From assembly GCA_035268885.1 (NCBI GenBank), contig DATFKA010000173.1:16556-80555 (forward strand): a stretch of 64,000 nt of DNA, given 5' to 3'. This document shows positions 1-9,072 of this stretch, piece after piece. The translations under genes and the position numbers were made by a program. Under the pieces are notes generated by a model. The model worked only from the letters and a program-made list of their open reading frames with translations. It was not told the origin of the DNA and searched no databases. Numbering within the stretch: the stretch's first letter is position 1; every line of letters begins with the position of its first letter. Origin of the DNA: DATFKA01 sp035268885 (GTDB taxonomy: Bacteria; Bacteroidota; Bacteroidia; Chitinophagales; Saprospiraceae).

Positions 1-1116
1 CAATTTGATGTAGAAAATCAATCCGAGCTTGGAAGATTCAATGGCTTTTTTGGTCACGTGGGTTTTGATGGCGTACAATACTTCGATACGCTGGCCTTTG
101 ATTCGGATAAACGCCGTTTCGATCTGCCCGATATTCGATTTACACTGCATAAATATATCATTGCGATCAACCATTATAAAAACGAATTGTATATCCTGGA
201 GAACTTATTAGAAGGGGAGGAGCCCTCTTCGGGAAAACTGGAATCGTTGATCTTGAGTCAAAAAATTCCTGCACATGAATTCCATTTAGAAGGTCAGGAA
301 CAAAGTAATCTCACCGATGAAGAATTTAAAAAGTTGGTGAGTATTGGCAAGAAGCACTGTCAGTTGGGGGATGTGTTTCAGATCGTATTCTCCCGTCAAT
401 TTTCTCAGTCTTTTAAAGGTGACGAGTTTAATGTCTATCGGGTCTTGCGTTCCATCAACCCTTCGCCCTACCTTTTTTATTTTGATTATGGCAGCTATAA
501 AATTTTTGGCTCTTCACCAGAGAGCCAGATGGTGATCCGTAACGGTGTGGCGAAGGTAAATCCCATTGCCGGTACTTACCGTCGTACCGGAAACCGAGTC
601 GAAGATGAGGCCAAAGCCAAAGAATTGACCCAGGACCCCAAGGAGAATGCCGAACACATCATGCTGGTAGATTTGGCCCGCAATGATTTGGGCCGACACG
701 CCGTCAACGTGCGGGTAGAAAAATTGAAGGAAATTCATTTTTATAGCCACGTAATACACCTGGTATCTACGGTGGTGGGCGACCTGGAAGAGGGGTCTAA
801 TCCAGTACAGATCTTTGGAGATACCTTCCCGGCCGGTACACTCTCGGGAGCTCCCAAGTACAAGGCCATTGAATTGATTAATAAGTACGAAAACCAAAAC
901 CGAAGTCTTTACGGCGGTGCCCTGGGCTATCTGGGTTTCGATGGTGAAATCAACACGGCGATTGTTATCCGATCCTTCCTAAGTAAGGACAATAATCTTT
1001 ACTACCAGGCGGGGGCCGGAGTGGTTTCCGCGAGCGTGGAGGAAAATGAGCTACAGGAAGTCAACAATAAACTAGGGGCCCTCAAAAAAGCCCTGCTTGA
1101 AGCCGAAAAACTGTAA
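1..1116 (+). CDS. trpE: Anthranilate synthase component I, 5'-truncated by window edge
   Basis: Converts chorismate to anthranilate using ammonia delivered by TrpG; first committed step of tryptophan synthesis in the cytosol. The frame is open from base 1 (in-frame residues before the first internal GTG read NGFFGHVGFDGVQYFD, a TrpE-like stretch), so the N-terminal part lies outside the window. Chorismate-binding enzyme motifs are visible in order: SSPESQMVI, PIAGTYRR, LARNDLGR, FPAGTLSGAPK, and GGALGYLGFDGEINTAI near the C-terminus. The PIAGT motif favours TrpE over the PabB/aminodeoxychorismate synthase branch, where PIKGT is typical. TrpG follows 45 bp downstream, in keeping with an E-G pair. 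Any leader or attenuator would lie upstream and cannot be judged. Confidence 0.95.
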   Translation, partial: QFDVENQSELGRFNGFFGHVGFDGVQYFDTLAFDSDKRRFDLPDIRFTLHKYIIAINHYKNELYILENLLEGEEPSSGKLESLILSQKIPAHEFHLEGQEQSNLTDEEFKKLVSIGKKHCQLGDVFQIVFSRQFSQSFKGDEFNVYRVLRSINPSPYLFYFDYGSYKIFGSSPESQMVIRNGVAKVNPIAGTYRRTGNRVEDEAKAKELTQDPKENAEHIMLVDLARNDLGRHAVNVRVEKLKEIHFYSHVIHLVSTVVGDLEEGSNPVQIFGDTFPAGTLSGAPKYKAIELINKYENQNRSLYGGALGYLGFDGEINTAIVIRSFLSKDNNLYYQAGAGVVSASVEENELQEVNNKLGALKKALLEAEKL

Positions 1117-1161
1117 AAAAAAGCGGGTGGCAAAGGGGCCTAACAACAAAATAAAAGAATC

Positions 1162-1770
1162 ATGAAAATACTAGTCTTAGACAACTACGACTCTTTCACC
1201 TATAACCTGGTCCAGTATATCCAGGACATACTGGGGCAAAAGATCAATGTCGTTCGGAACGACGCCATTGATCTTGATGCCGTTGCGGCCTACGATGTCA
1301 TCATCTTGTCGCCGGGTCCGGGAGTGCCCTCCGAAGCGGGGATTATGCCGGAGCTGATCAAGCGCTACGCACCGGAAAAACCGATCCTGGGCGTTTGTTT
1401 GGGACATCAGGCCATTGGGGAAGCTTTTGGTGCCCGCCTGGAGAACCTTACGCAGGTGTACCATGGGATTGAGACGCCCATTAAGGTGACAGATGAGAAA
1501 GATCCACTTTTTCGGAATATTCCCGACGTCTTTCATGCAGGCCGATATCATTCCTGGATCGTAAGAAAGGATAGTTTACCTTCGGAATTGAAAATAACCG
1601 CAATCGACGTAAAGGGCGAAATTATGGCGATGCGCCATACTACTTATCCGGTTTTTGGGGTGCAATTTCATCCGGAATCCGTAATGACCTCGGAAGGGAA
1701 AAAGATGCTGGCTAATTTCTTGTCCAGTTGTGGGGTCGAAATTCCCAGAGAAGCTTTAATGGCAGAATAA
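1162..1770 (+). CDS. trpG: Anthranilate synthase component II (glutamine amidotransferase)
   Basis: Class I glutamine amidotransferase subunit that hydrolyses glutamine and passes ammonia to TrpE. 202 residues, usual for a stand-alone TrpG. The N-terminus DNYDSFTYNLVQY is family-typical. The nucleophile elbow GVCLGHQ puts the catalytic Cys at residue 79, and GVQFHPES supplies His170 and Glu172, completing the triad. The oxyanion-strand SPGPG motif is at 50-54. PabA is closely similar and the same protein may serve folate synthesis as well; position between trpE and trpD decides the name. The ATG start sits 45 bp after trpE. Confidence 0.95.
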   Translation: MKILVLDNYDSFTYNLVQYIQDILGQKINVVRNDAIDLDAVAAYDVIILSPGPGVPSEAGIMPELIKRYAPEKPILGVCLGHQAIGEAFGARLENLTQVYHGIETPIKVTDEKDPLFRNIPDVFHAGRYHSWIVRKDSLPSELKITAIDVKGEIMAMRHTTYPVFGVQFHPESVMTSEGKKMLANFLSSCGVEIPREALMAE

Positions 1771-1814
1771 ATAAGATATTTTTTGGCGAAAGCCTAAGAG
1801 CTAAATAAATAACC

Positions 1815-2807
1815 ATGAAAACGGTACTGAATCGTTTATTTGAACACGATAAACTCAGTCGGGAAGAAGCCCGGCAAATATTGGTAGATATATCGGGTGG
1901 CCAGTATAATCATATACAAGTAGCTTCCTTTACCACGGTATTTAATATGCGCCCCATCACCCTGTCGGAATTACAGGGCTTTCGCGATGCCCTATTAGAG
2001 CTTTGCGTCAAAATAGATTTGGGTGATCAGGAGACCCTGGATATCGTCGGCACGGGAGGTGATGGCAAGAACACCTTTAATGTTTCGACAACCTCGGCTA
2101 TGGTGATCGCCGGTGCCGGGTATAAAGTCAGTAAACACGGTAGCTACGGCGTTTCCTCTTCGGTTGGCTCCTCCAATGTACTGATCGAACTGGGTTACAG
2201 ATTTACCAATGATCAGGATACTTTACGTCGTCAGTTGGACGAAGCAAATATGTGTTTTTTACACGCCCCTTTATTCCATCCAGCGATGAAAGAGGTCGTT
2301 CCGGTACGTAAACAGTTGGGCATGAAGACCTTTTTTAATATGCTGGGGCCACTGGTTAATCCCCTACAACCTAAATACCAGTTATTCGGTACCTTTAGTA
2401 TGGAACTTTCGCGTATGTTCCAGTATATTATGCAACATACGGGGCGACGCTTTGCTATTGTCTACGCGCTGGATGGCTACGATGAGATTTCATTGACGGG
2501 TGATTTTAAACTCCGTACCAATGACAGCGAGCGGATTATTACGCCTAAGATGATGGGGTACCAGCAAATAAATCCCAAAGAACTGTACGGTGGGGAAACG
2601 GCAGAAGAAGCGGCGACAACCTTGTTAAATGTTTTACAGGACAAGGCGACTCCGGCTCAGAAAGCGGTGGTAATGGCCAATGCCGGATTAGCCATTCGGG
2701 TCATTCGTTCGGAGCAATCGATGGAAGATTGTTTGGCGGAAGCCCGCGAAAGTATTGAAAGTGGTCGCGCTTATCAGCAACTTCAAAAGTTAGTAGCGCA
2801 AAGCTAG
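1815..2807 (+). CDS. trpD: Anthranilate phosphoribosyltransferase
   Basis: Transfers the phosphoribosyl group of PRPP to anthranilate, the second step of the pathway. 330 residues, normal length. The PRPP-binding glycine loop GTGGDG is at 79-84, followed by the STTSA segment and KHGS at 107-110, both of which contact substrates in the family. The N-terminal helical domain characteristic of the nucleoside phosphorylase class III/TrpD fold occupies about the first 65 residues. It is not fused to trpG, unlike in enterobacteria. It lies 44 bp after trpG and 40 bp before trpC on the same strand, so cotranscription is likely. Confidence 0.95.
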   Translation: MKTVLNRLFEHDKLSREEARQILVDISGGQYNHIQVASFTTVFNMRPITLSELQGFRDALLELCVKIDLGDQETLDIVGTGGDGKNTFNVSTTSAMVIAGAGYKVSKHGSYGVSSSVGSSNVLIELGYRFTNDQDTLRRQLDEANMCFLHAPLFHPAMKEVVPVRKQLGMKTFFNMLGPLVNPLQPKYQLFGTFSMELSRMFQYIMQHTGRRFAIVYALDGYDEISLTGDFKLRTNDSERIITPKMMGYQQINPKELYGGETAEEAATTLLNVLQDKATPAQKAVVMANAGLAIRVIRSEQSMEDCLAEARESIESGRAYQQLQKLVAQS

Positions 2808-2847
2808 TAAGCCCAATCACCAAATTTAAAAACTAATAATTATACCT

Positions 2848-3663
2848 ATGACGATCCTCAATAAAATCGTAGACCACAAACGGGAAGAGGTGAAAAAGCG
2901 TAAGGAACTTTATCCCATCAAACTCTTAGAGAAGAGTCTGTATTTTGATTCTCCCTGCGTATCGATGAAAAAGTATTTACGTCGTCCGGATAAATCGGGC
3001 ATCATTGCTGAATTTAAACGAAAGTCACCCTCCAAGGGGGATATTAATCCCTATGCCAAAGTAGAGCGCGTGACCATTGGGTATATGCAGGCGGGGGCAT
3101 CGGGTCTGTCAATACTGACCGATACACATTTCTTTGGGGGAAAAAATGAAGACCTGACGGAGGCGCGTAAATTTAATTTCTGTCCTATTCTGCGCAAGGA
3201 TTTTATTATTGACGAATACCAGCTCTACGAGGCGCGGGCCATCGGTGCCGACGTTATATTGTTGATTGCAGAGTGTCTGGATCGCGGACGCCTGAAGGCA
3301 CTTGCTCAGAAGGCAAAAGATTTAGGGCTGGAAGTATTAATGGAAGTCCATTCGGAGGAGCAGCTGGCCAAAGCCAATGAGTACGTGGATATCATCGGGG
3401 TGAATAACCGGAATTTGCACGATTTTAGTGTCAGTATTCAGACCTCAATTGACTTGTTTTCTCTGATCCCGAATGACTTTGTGAAGATATCTGAAAGTGG
3501 GATTAGCGATCCAAATGCCATTGTCCAACTGAAGGAAGTTGGTTTTGAGGGCTTTCTCATTGGGGAATACTTTATGCAGGCTGATGAGCCACACAAGGAG
3601 TGTGCAGATTTTATTGAACGAATTAACCAAATGGAATCAACGCTAAAACACGGAATTGCATGA
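2848..3663 (+). CDS. trpC: Indole-3-glycerol phosphate synthase
   Basis: Closes the indole ring: carboxyphenylaminodeoxyribulose phosphate to indole-3-glycerol phosphate. 271-residue single-domain TIM barrel. Family motifs visible are IIAEFKRKSPSKGDI (catalytic Lys in the first strand), LSILTDTHFFGG, ILRKDFIIDEYQLYEARAIGAD, and the phosphate-binding stretch SESGI in the C-terminal half. It ends at 3663 with TGA overlapping the trpF start, an ATGA junction that implies translational coupling. TrpC and TrpF are separate genes here, unlike the fused E. coli protein. Confidence 0.95.
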   Translation: MTILNKIVDHKREEVKKRKELYPIKLLEKSLYFDSPCVSMKKYLRRPDKSGIIAEFKRKSPSKGDINPYAKVERVTIGYMQAGASGLSILTDTHFFGGKNEDLTEARKFNFCPILRKDFIIDEYQLYEARAIGADVILLIAECLDRGRLKALAQKAKDLGLEVLMEVHSEEQLAKANEYVDIIGVNNRNLHDFSVSIQTSIDLFSLIPNDFVKISESGISDPNAIVQLKEVGFEGFLIGEYFMQADEPHKECADFIERINQMESTLKHGIA

Positions 3664-4328
3664 TGCAGGTAAAAGTTTGTGGAATGCGGCAGTCTGATAA
3701 TATCGAGGCTATGCTGGCACTTCCTATCGATATGATTGGCTTCATTTTCTATCCGGAATCCAAACGCTTTGTCGGAGAACAAGACGAATTAGCTCAGTGG
3801 GTTAGAGAAAACGAAGAGACCTTTAATTTGGTGAAAAAAGTGGGCGTTTTTGTTAACGCTGGTACTTCGGATGTTCTGAATGCCATCCATGATTACGAAT
3901 TGGATTTTGTGCAGCTGCACGGGTCGGAGGCCCCCGGTTATTGCCGGGAGTTAGAGCTTTTATGGACGGCCAGTAGTATTCGTACGGCCAAGTTGGTAAA
4001 GGCGTTTTCGATTGATGAAAAATTTGACTTCGCCGTGACCACTCCTTTCGAAGACCATTGTTCCTTCTTTGTGTTCGATACCAAAGGTGTCGGCTTCGGT
4101 GGTACGGGAAAGCAATTCGATTGGTCCCTTTTGGAAAAATACGAAGGCAGCACGCCCTTTTTATTAAGTGGCGGTATTGGGGGAGATAGTGCAGAAGCCA
4201 TCCTGGAGCTAGACCATCCCATGCTTTTTGGTGTAGATATCAATAGCAAGTTTGAAATCGAGCCGGGTCTGAAAGACGTAGAAATGACCGGGCGGTTTGT
4301 TCAAAAATTAAAACAACATCAGCAATGA
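3660..4328 (+). CDS. trpF: Phosphoribosylanthranilate isomerase
   Basis: Catalyses the Amadori rearrangement of phosphoribosylanthranilate. 222 residues, TIM barrel. The start KVCGMRQSDN holds the catalytic Cys of the conserved VCG(M/I) motif; VQLHG, DTKGVGFGGTGKQFDW (catalytic Asp and phosphate loop) and LLSGGIG follow in family order. Two adjacent ATGs (3660 and 3663) both work; the first overlaps the trpC stop by four bases, the second by one. The stop overlaps the trpB ATG at 4325, again ATGA. Two coupled junctions in a row make coordinated translation likely. Confidence 0.94.
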   Translation: MMQVKVCGMRQSDNIEAMLALPIDMIGFIFYPESKRFVGEQDELAQWVRENEETFNLVKKVGVFVNAGTSDVLNAIHDYELDFVQLHGSEAPGYCRELELLWTASSIRTAKLVKAFSIDEKFDFAVTTPFEDHCSFFVFDTKGVGFGGTGKQFDWSLLEKYEGSTPFLLSGGIGGDSAEAILELDHPMLFGVDINSKFEIEPGLKDVEMTGRFVQKLKQHQQ

Positions 4329-5503
4329 TTGCAGTAGACGAACGCGGATATTATGGGGAATTTGGCGGAGCCTATATTCCCGAAATGCTTCAGCCCAATA
4401 TCGAGGAAATTCGCAAAGAATACAGTACCGTTTGGGAAGATGAGGATTTTCAAAAAGAGTTTAGATCCCTGTTAAAGGACTACGTAGGACGCCCGACTCC
4501 TCTGTACTATGCTTCTCGCCTTTCGGAGCATTTTGGCACCCACATCTACCTGAAGCGAGAAGACCTTTGTCATACGGGCGCGCACAAGATCAACAATACG
4601 ATTGGCCAAATCCTGTTGGCCAAGCGAATGGGTAAAAACCGCATCATTGCCGAAACGGGTGCCGGACAGCACGGGGTCGCTACTGCAACGGTTTGTGCCC
4701 TGATGGGGATTAAGTGTATCGTGTACATGGGAGAAGTCGATATAGAACGACAGGCACCAAATGTATCTCGTATGCGAATGTTGGGGGCAGAAGTTCGCCC
4801 GGCCAAGAGTGGAAGTAAAACGCTTAAAGACGCCACGAACGAAGCGATTCGCGATTGGATTAATAATCCGGTAGATACGCACTATATCATTGGTTCGGTA
4901 GTGGGACCACATCCCTATCCCGAAATGGTGGCCTTGTTCCAGTCGGTGATCAGTGAAGAAATCAAATGGCAATTAAAAGAGAAGACCGGTAAAGAAAACC
5001 CGGATGCGATCATTGCCTGTGTGGGCGGTGGTAGTAATGCTGCTGGCGCTTATTATCATTATCTCAACGAAGAGGAGGTACGCCTCATCGCGGTGGAGGC
5101 GGCTGGCCTGGGCGTCGATTCGGGAGAGTCGGCAGCCACCAGTGTACTGGGAACCAGGGGGATTATTCACGGTAGCCGTACCCTTTTAATGCAAACTCCC
5201 GATGGTCAGATCGTTGAGCCCTATTCTATTTCCGCTGGCCTGGATTATCCGGGAATTGGACCTATGCATGCTCATTTGATTCATTCGGGACGGGCGGAAG
5301 CCATTAGTATCACGGATAAAGATGCCCTGGAAGCCGCCTACTTCCTTTCTAAAATTGAAGGCATTATTCCTGCTTTGGAGACGGCACACGCCTTCGCAGC
5401 GCTCAATGTGATGAAGTACGATAAGGATGATGTGATCGTCATTAATCTTTCCGGAAGGGGAGACAAAGATTTAGCCACCTTTATTAAGCATTACCATGAA
5501 TAG
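4325..5503 (+). CDS. trpB: Tryptophan synthase beta chain
   Basis: PLP enzyme that condenses indole with serine to give tryptophan; forms an alpha2-beta2 complex with TrpA that channels indole. 392 residues. The N-terminus YYGEFGGAYIPEML is characteristic, HTGAHKINN places the PLP lysine at 88, ETGAGQHG contributes to substrate binding, and CVGGGSNAAG is the PLP phosphate cup. This is the canonical TrpB1 length, not the longer TrpB2 type. The start overlaps trpF by four bases and the gene's end overlaps trpA by eight. Confidence 0.97.
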   Translation: MIAVDERGYYGEFGGAYIPEMLQPNIEEIRKEYSTVWEDEDFQKEFRSLLKDYVGRPTPLYYASRLSEHFGTHIYLKREDLCHTGAHKINNTIGQILLAKRMGKNRIIAETGAGQHGVATATVCALMGIKCIVYMGEVDIERQAPNVSRMRMLGAEVRPAKSGSKTLKDATNEAIRDWINNPVDTHYIIGSVVGPHPYPEMVALFQSVISEEIKWQLKEKTGKENPDAIIACVGGGSNAAGAYYHYLNEEEVRLIAVEAAGLGVDSGESAATSVLGTRGIIHGSRTLLMQTPDGQIVEPYSISAGLDYPGIGPMHAHLIHSGRAEAISITDKDALEAAYFLSKIEGIIPALETAHAFAALNVMKYDKDDVIVINLSGRGDKDLATFIKHYHE

Positions 5504-6290
5504 AATAGTAGAACTCTTTAAGAAAAAAGACCGGGATATCCTGAATATCTACTTTACTGCCGGGTACCCCCAGCTGGAGCATACCCCTATCGTGATTAAA
5601 GCACTGGAAGAAGCAGGCGTCGATTTGATTGAAATCGGTATGCCGTATTCTGATCCCCTGGCGGATGGTCCCACCATTCAGGAGAGCGGCACTCAGGCCA
5701 TTAAAAATGGAATGACCCTGGACTTGCTTTTCAAGCAAATCGAGGAGGTACGTCAGCATTCAGATATTCCCCTTGTCATGATGGGTTACTTTAATCAGGT
5801 GATGCAATACGGTGAAGATCAGTTTTTTAAGCGGGCTGCTGAGGTAGGTGTCGATGGCCTGATCTTGCCGGATTTACCCATCTACGAATACGAAACCTTT
5901 TATAAGGATATGTTGGAGAAATATGGTCTGGCGATTAGTTTTCTGATTACGCCACAAACCAGCGAAGCGCGGATCCTCAAAATTGATGAACTGACCAAAG
6001 GCTTCATTTATATGGTATCCAACTCTTCCATCACCGGCGCAAAAACGGGGATCTCGGAGGCCCAATTGGACTATTTCAACCGAATCAATGAATTGCCGCT
6101 GAATAATCCCCGTTTGATTGGATTTGGAATTTCTAATCACGAAACCTTCCGTACGGCCTGCAAGTATGCCAACGGGGCGATTATTGGTTCTGCTTTTATC
6201 CGGACTTTGGCGAAAGCTAAGGACATTGGGCAGGCCACTTTGGATTTTGTAAAAATGGTGAAAGAGGATGTGAATTCTCCGGTAACTTAA
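5496..6290 (+). CDS. trpA: Tryptophan synthase alpha chain
   Basis: Cleaves indole-3-glycerol phosphate to indole and glyceraldehyde-3-phosphate, passing indole to TrpB. 264 residues, TIM barrel. IEIGMPYSDPLADGP carries the two catalytic acids, Glu46 and Asp57, with the same 11-residue spacing as E. coli Glu49/Asp60. Later motifs LPDLP, the SITG phosphate loop segment and GFGIS are present. The ATG at 5496 lies eight bases inside trpB, so the pair is translationally coupled. The DAHP synthase gene starts 10 bp after its stop. Confidence 0.96.
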   Translation: MNRIVELFKKKDRDILNIYFTAGYPQLEHTPIVIKALEEAGVDLIEIGMPYSDPLADGPTIQESGTQAIKNGMTLDLLFKQIEEVRQHSDIPLVMMGYFNQVMQYGEDQFFKRAAEVGVDGLILPDLPIYEYETFYKDMLEKYGLAISFLITPQTSEARILKIDELTKGFIYMVSNSSITGAKTGISEAQLDYFNRINELPLNNPRLIGFGISNHETFRTACKYANGAIIGSAFIRTLAKAKDIGQATLDFVKMVKEDVNSPVT

Positions 6291-6300
6291 AAATATCGAC

Positions 6301-7311
6301 ATGATCATTCAACTGGATAAGGGTATTAAGCAGAAGCAGATCGAAGCCATCCACGAGCAAATGGATAAGATCAATTATGAGCTCAACAGTGTAAAAACCC
6401 AATTTGGAGATTATCTCATTGCGGTAGGTAAAAAAGAGTTTGATATTCGGAGCATAGGCCATATGCCAGGTATCCGGGATATCCACCGCGTGAGCGATGC
6501 CTACAAGCTGGTCTCTAAAAAATGGAAGGTCAAGGATACCATGGTCGATCTCGGAGATGGTATTGAGATTGGGACAGGACAATTCCACATCATGGCCGGA
6601 CCTTGCTCCATTGAGTCAGAAGCACAAATCGAAAGTACTATACAGCATCTGGTTGACAACAATGTGCGCATCATGCGCGGTGGCGTATACAAGCCTCGTT
6701 CCTCACCCTACTCGTTTCGTGGGCTGGGGCAGGAAGGCCTGGAAATGTGGTATAAGAAAGCCAGTGCGGCCGGTATCAAAATCGTGACCGAAGTAATGAT
6801 GACGGAGCAGATTGACGATATGTACGATTATGTTGATATTTTTCAGGTCGGGGCCAGAAATGCGCAGAATTTTAATTTGCTGGATGCCCTGGGTCAGGCG
6901 GATAAGCCGGTACTGCTAAAGCGCAGTATGTCTGGTACACTGGACGAATTACTGCAGTCAGCAGAATACATTTTCTCCAATGGTAATGAGAAGATTATGC
7001 TATGTGAACGCGGCATTCGCACCTACGAGAAAGCTTACCGGAATTGCATGGATATCAACGCCATTGCCATGCTGAAGGAAAAAACCCACCTGCCTGTAAT
7101 TGCGGATCCTTCCCATGGTATTGGTCTGCGTCGCTTTGTCTCTCCAGTGGCCCTGGCGAGTGTGATGGCCGGCGCGGATGGGGTGATTATGGAGGTGCAC
7201 CATACACCAGAAAAAGCCTATTCGGACGGACAACAAACCTTATCTTATCAGGAGGCTGGGAAGTTGTACCGTCAATTGATCAAATCCTTTGAGATGCGGG
7301 AGTTGTTTTAG
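6301..7311 (+). CDS. aroF: 3-deoxy-7-phosphoheptulonate (DAHP) synthase, type I-beta
   Basis: First enzyme of the shikimate pathway, condensing phosphoenolpyruvate with erythrose-4-phosphate. 336 residues, close to the Thermotoga-type enzyme that carries an N-terminal ferredoxin-like regulatory domain (about residues 1-70 here) before the barrel. Barrel motifs are MAGPCSIES, RGGVYKPRSSPYSFRGLG, KRSMSGT, LCERGIRTYE and IADPSHGIG, which together supply the metal and PEP ligands. The placement 10 bp after trpA couples aromatic precursor supply to tryptophan synthesis. The N-terminal domain suggests feedback control by an aromatic amino acid, but the effector cannot be read from sequence. No chorismate mutase domain is evident. 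Confidence 0.93.
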   Translation: MIIQLDKGIKQKQIEAIHEQMDKINYELNSVKTQFGDYLIAVGKKEFDIRSIGHMPGIRDIHRVSDAYKLVSKKWKVKDTMVDLGDGIEIGTGQFHIMAGPCSIESEAQIESTIQHLVDNNVRIMRGGVYKPRSSPYSFRGLGQEGLEMWYKKASAAGIKIVTEVMMTEQIDDMYDYVDIFQVGARNAQNFNLLDALGQADKPVLLKRSMSGTLDELLQSAEYIFSNGNEKIMLCERGIRTYEKAYRNCMDINAIAMLKEKTHLPVIADPSHGIGLRRFVSPVALASVMAGADGVIMEVHHTPEKAYSDGQQTLSYQEAGKLYRQLIKSFEMRELF

Positions 7312-7423
7312 CGTTTTCAAGTCAAAAGCTTTACCTTTATGAATTGTAGTTTGGTGCAAAATGCATTTATTTTGCCCCCTTACTCAAGCGTGAAGCGCAT
7401 TGCCCTGTGTAACCAAAGCCATA

Positions 7424-8497
7424 ATGAAGAACGAAGAAGCACAAATACCGGAGAACGAGCAGAACGACGAAGACAATGATGACTTCTATGATATTAAAGA
7501 AATTGTAGTTGATAAGAAACAGAAACCCATTCGGATTGATAAGTTTTTAGTGAATCGCCTGTTTCGAATATCCCGCAATAAGTTGCAGAATGCCATTCGA
7601 GACGGTCAGGTGTTGGTCAACGAAGAAGAAATCAAGCCCAATTTTAAAGTCAAACACGGGCATACCATTAAGGTTATTTTACCTCAGTACCAATCAGAAA
7701 ACTACGTCAAACCCCAGGATATTCCCCTGGAAATCCATTACGAAGATGACGATCTGTTACTGGTGAATAAGCCGGCAGGTATGGTGGTGCATCCGGGGAT
7801 CGGGCACAAAGATGGCACCCTGGTTAATGCGCTGGCACATTATCTGGGCCTGGGCGCAGTAGAGGTGGAGGATATGAATTTCCAGGAAAAAATTGGACTG
7901 GTACACCGGATCGATAAAAACACCTCTGGGCTTTTACTCATTGCCAAAAACGATGAAACCCTATCTCACCTGGCCAAGCAATTCTATAACCATACCATTG
8001 AACGCACCTATTACGCCCTCGTTTGGGGGCAGCCGGAGCCCCTGAAGGGAAAAGTAGATGCCCATATCGCACGGCATCCTCGTTTTCGCGATCGATTTGC
8101 CGCTTTCCCCGATGGGGAGAAGGGGAAGTGGGCCGTAACGCACTACGAAGTAATAGAACCCATGTACTACGTGAGTTTAGTGAAATGCAATCTGGAGACG
8201 GGGCGTACCCATCAGATACGGGTACATATGAAGCACCTGGGGCATCCCTTATTTAGTGATGATCGCTACGGAGGAGATCAGATTCGCAAAGGAACGATAT
8301 ACAGTAAGTATAAATTTTTTGTAGATCGGGCTTTTACTTTGTTACCCAGGCACGCCCTGCACGCCAAATCATTGGGTTTCGTACACCCGAAGACGGGAGA
8401 ATTTATGCAATTCGAGAGTGATCTGCCCGAGGATTTCACCAGAGCTCTGGACGCCTGGCGGGAATATCTACAAAATCGTAAAGAAAACCTAGAATGA
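7424..8497 (+). CDS. RluA-family rRNA pseudouridine synthase (RluD-like)
   Basis: Isomerises uridines in rRNA (RluD-type enzymes act on 23S helix 69) in the cytosol. The N-terminal S4 RNA-binding domain lies at about residues 34-90 (RIDKFLVNRLF onward), then the RluA catalytic domain with HRIDKNTSGLLL (catalytic Asp) and GRTHQIRVHMKHLGHPL. I chose the ATG at 7424; an in-frame TTG at 7400 would add eight residues without conserved character. The acidic N-terminal stretch (about 30 residues) before S4 is typical of Bacteroidota homologues. A TTG/TATTTTG promoter-like pair lies just upstream (about 7350-7375). Its stop overlaps the next gene by four bases. The exact RluA subgroup is not certain. 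Confidence 0.9.
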   Translation: MKNEEAQIPENEQNDEDNDDFYDIKEIVVDKKQKPIRIDKFLVNRLFRISRNKLQNAIRDGQVLVNEEEIKPNFKVKHGHTIKVILPQYQSENYVKPQDIPLEIHYEDDDLLLVNKPAGMVVHPGIGHKDGTLVNALAHYLGLGAVEVEDMNFQEKIGLVHRIDKNTSGLLLIAKNDETLSHLAKQFYNHTIERTYYALVWGQPEPLKGKVDAHIARHPRFRDRFAAFPDGEKGKWAVTHYEVIEPMYYVSLVKCNLETGRTHQIRVHMKHLGHPLFSDDRYGGDQIRKGTIYSKYKFFVDRAFTLLPRHALHAKSLGFVHPKTGEFMQFESDLPEDFTRALDAWREYLQNRKENLE

Positions 8498-9063
8498 CAC
8501 AGGAGCAGGCCATACCCATTCGAGCGACCCGTCATTGGGTGGAGCAAGTGGTCATCGGCTACCAATTGTGTCCTTTTGCGCGAATACCGTTTCAGCAGGA
8601 TACCATTCGATACGTACTTGCTTCGGCGCAAGATACTGCGGGCTTAAAGAAGATGTTTCTGGAAGAGTGCGGCCGTCTGGAAGCACATACCACAGAAGAA
8701 ATTTCCACGACCTTACTGATCCTAACCGAAATGGGTAAAGATTTTATGGAATACTGGGATTCAGTAGGTTTGGCAGAAGACTGGTTGGATCAGGCCGGGT
8801 ATACGGGCGTTTTTCAGGTGGCCAGTTTCCATCCTGATTATATTTTTGCGGAAGCGGAAACTCAGGCGGCCCAAAATTATACGAACCGCTCTCCCTGGCC
8901 CATGTTACATCTTTTGAGAGAAGAAGAGCTGGAAGCGGCCATCGATCACCATCCGGATATTGAAGCGGTTCCGCAGCGGAATATCGAGCTGATGGAATCA
9001 AAAGGAAAAAATCATTGGGAGGGATTATTACAGAAAATAATTGAACAAGCGCAACGGCAATAA
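8494..9063 (+). CDS. DUF1415 family protein
   Basis: Function unknown. 189 residues. The opening segment TRHWVEQVVIGYQLCPFA, with an invariant-looking LCPFA, and the later ASFHPDYIFA and NRSPWPMLHLLRE are hallmarks I recognise from DUF1415, a family of small cytosolic proteins with no assigned activity. The Cys in LCPFA together with conserved His and Asp residues could be a metal or redox site, but that is speculation. The ATG overlaps the pseudouridine synthase stop (ATGA), so the two are translationally coupled. The acyl-CoA reductase gene begins 9 bp later. Confidence 0.85.
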   Translation: MTQEQAIPIRATRHWVEQVVIGYQLCPFARIPFQQDTIRYVLASAQDTAGLKKMFLEECGRLEAHTTEEISTTLLILTEMGKDFMEYWDSVGLAEDWLDQAGYTGVFQVASFHPDYIFAEAETQAAQNYTNRSPWPMLHLLREEELEAAIDHHPDIEAVPQRNIELMESKGKNHWEGLLQKIIEQAQRQ

Positions 9064-9072
9064 ATATTTAAC

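Noticed and set aside
4472..4972. 166-codon open frame on the minus strand inside trpB
   Set aside because: Lies wholly antisense to a strongly conserved gene; its translation shows no family character.
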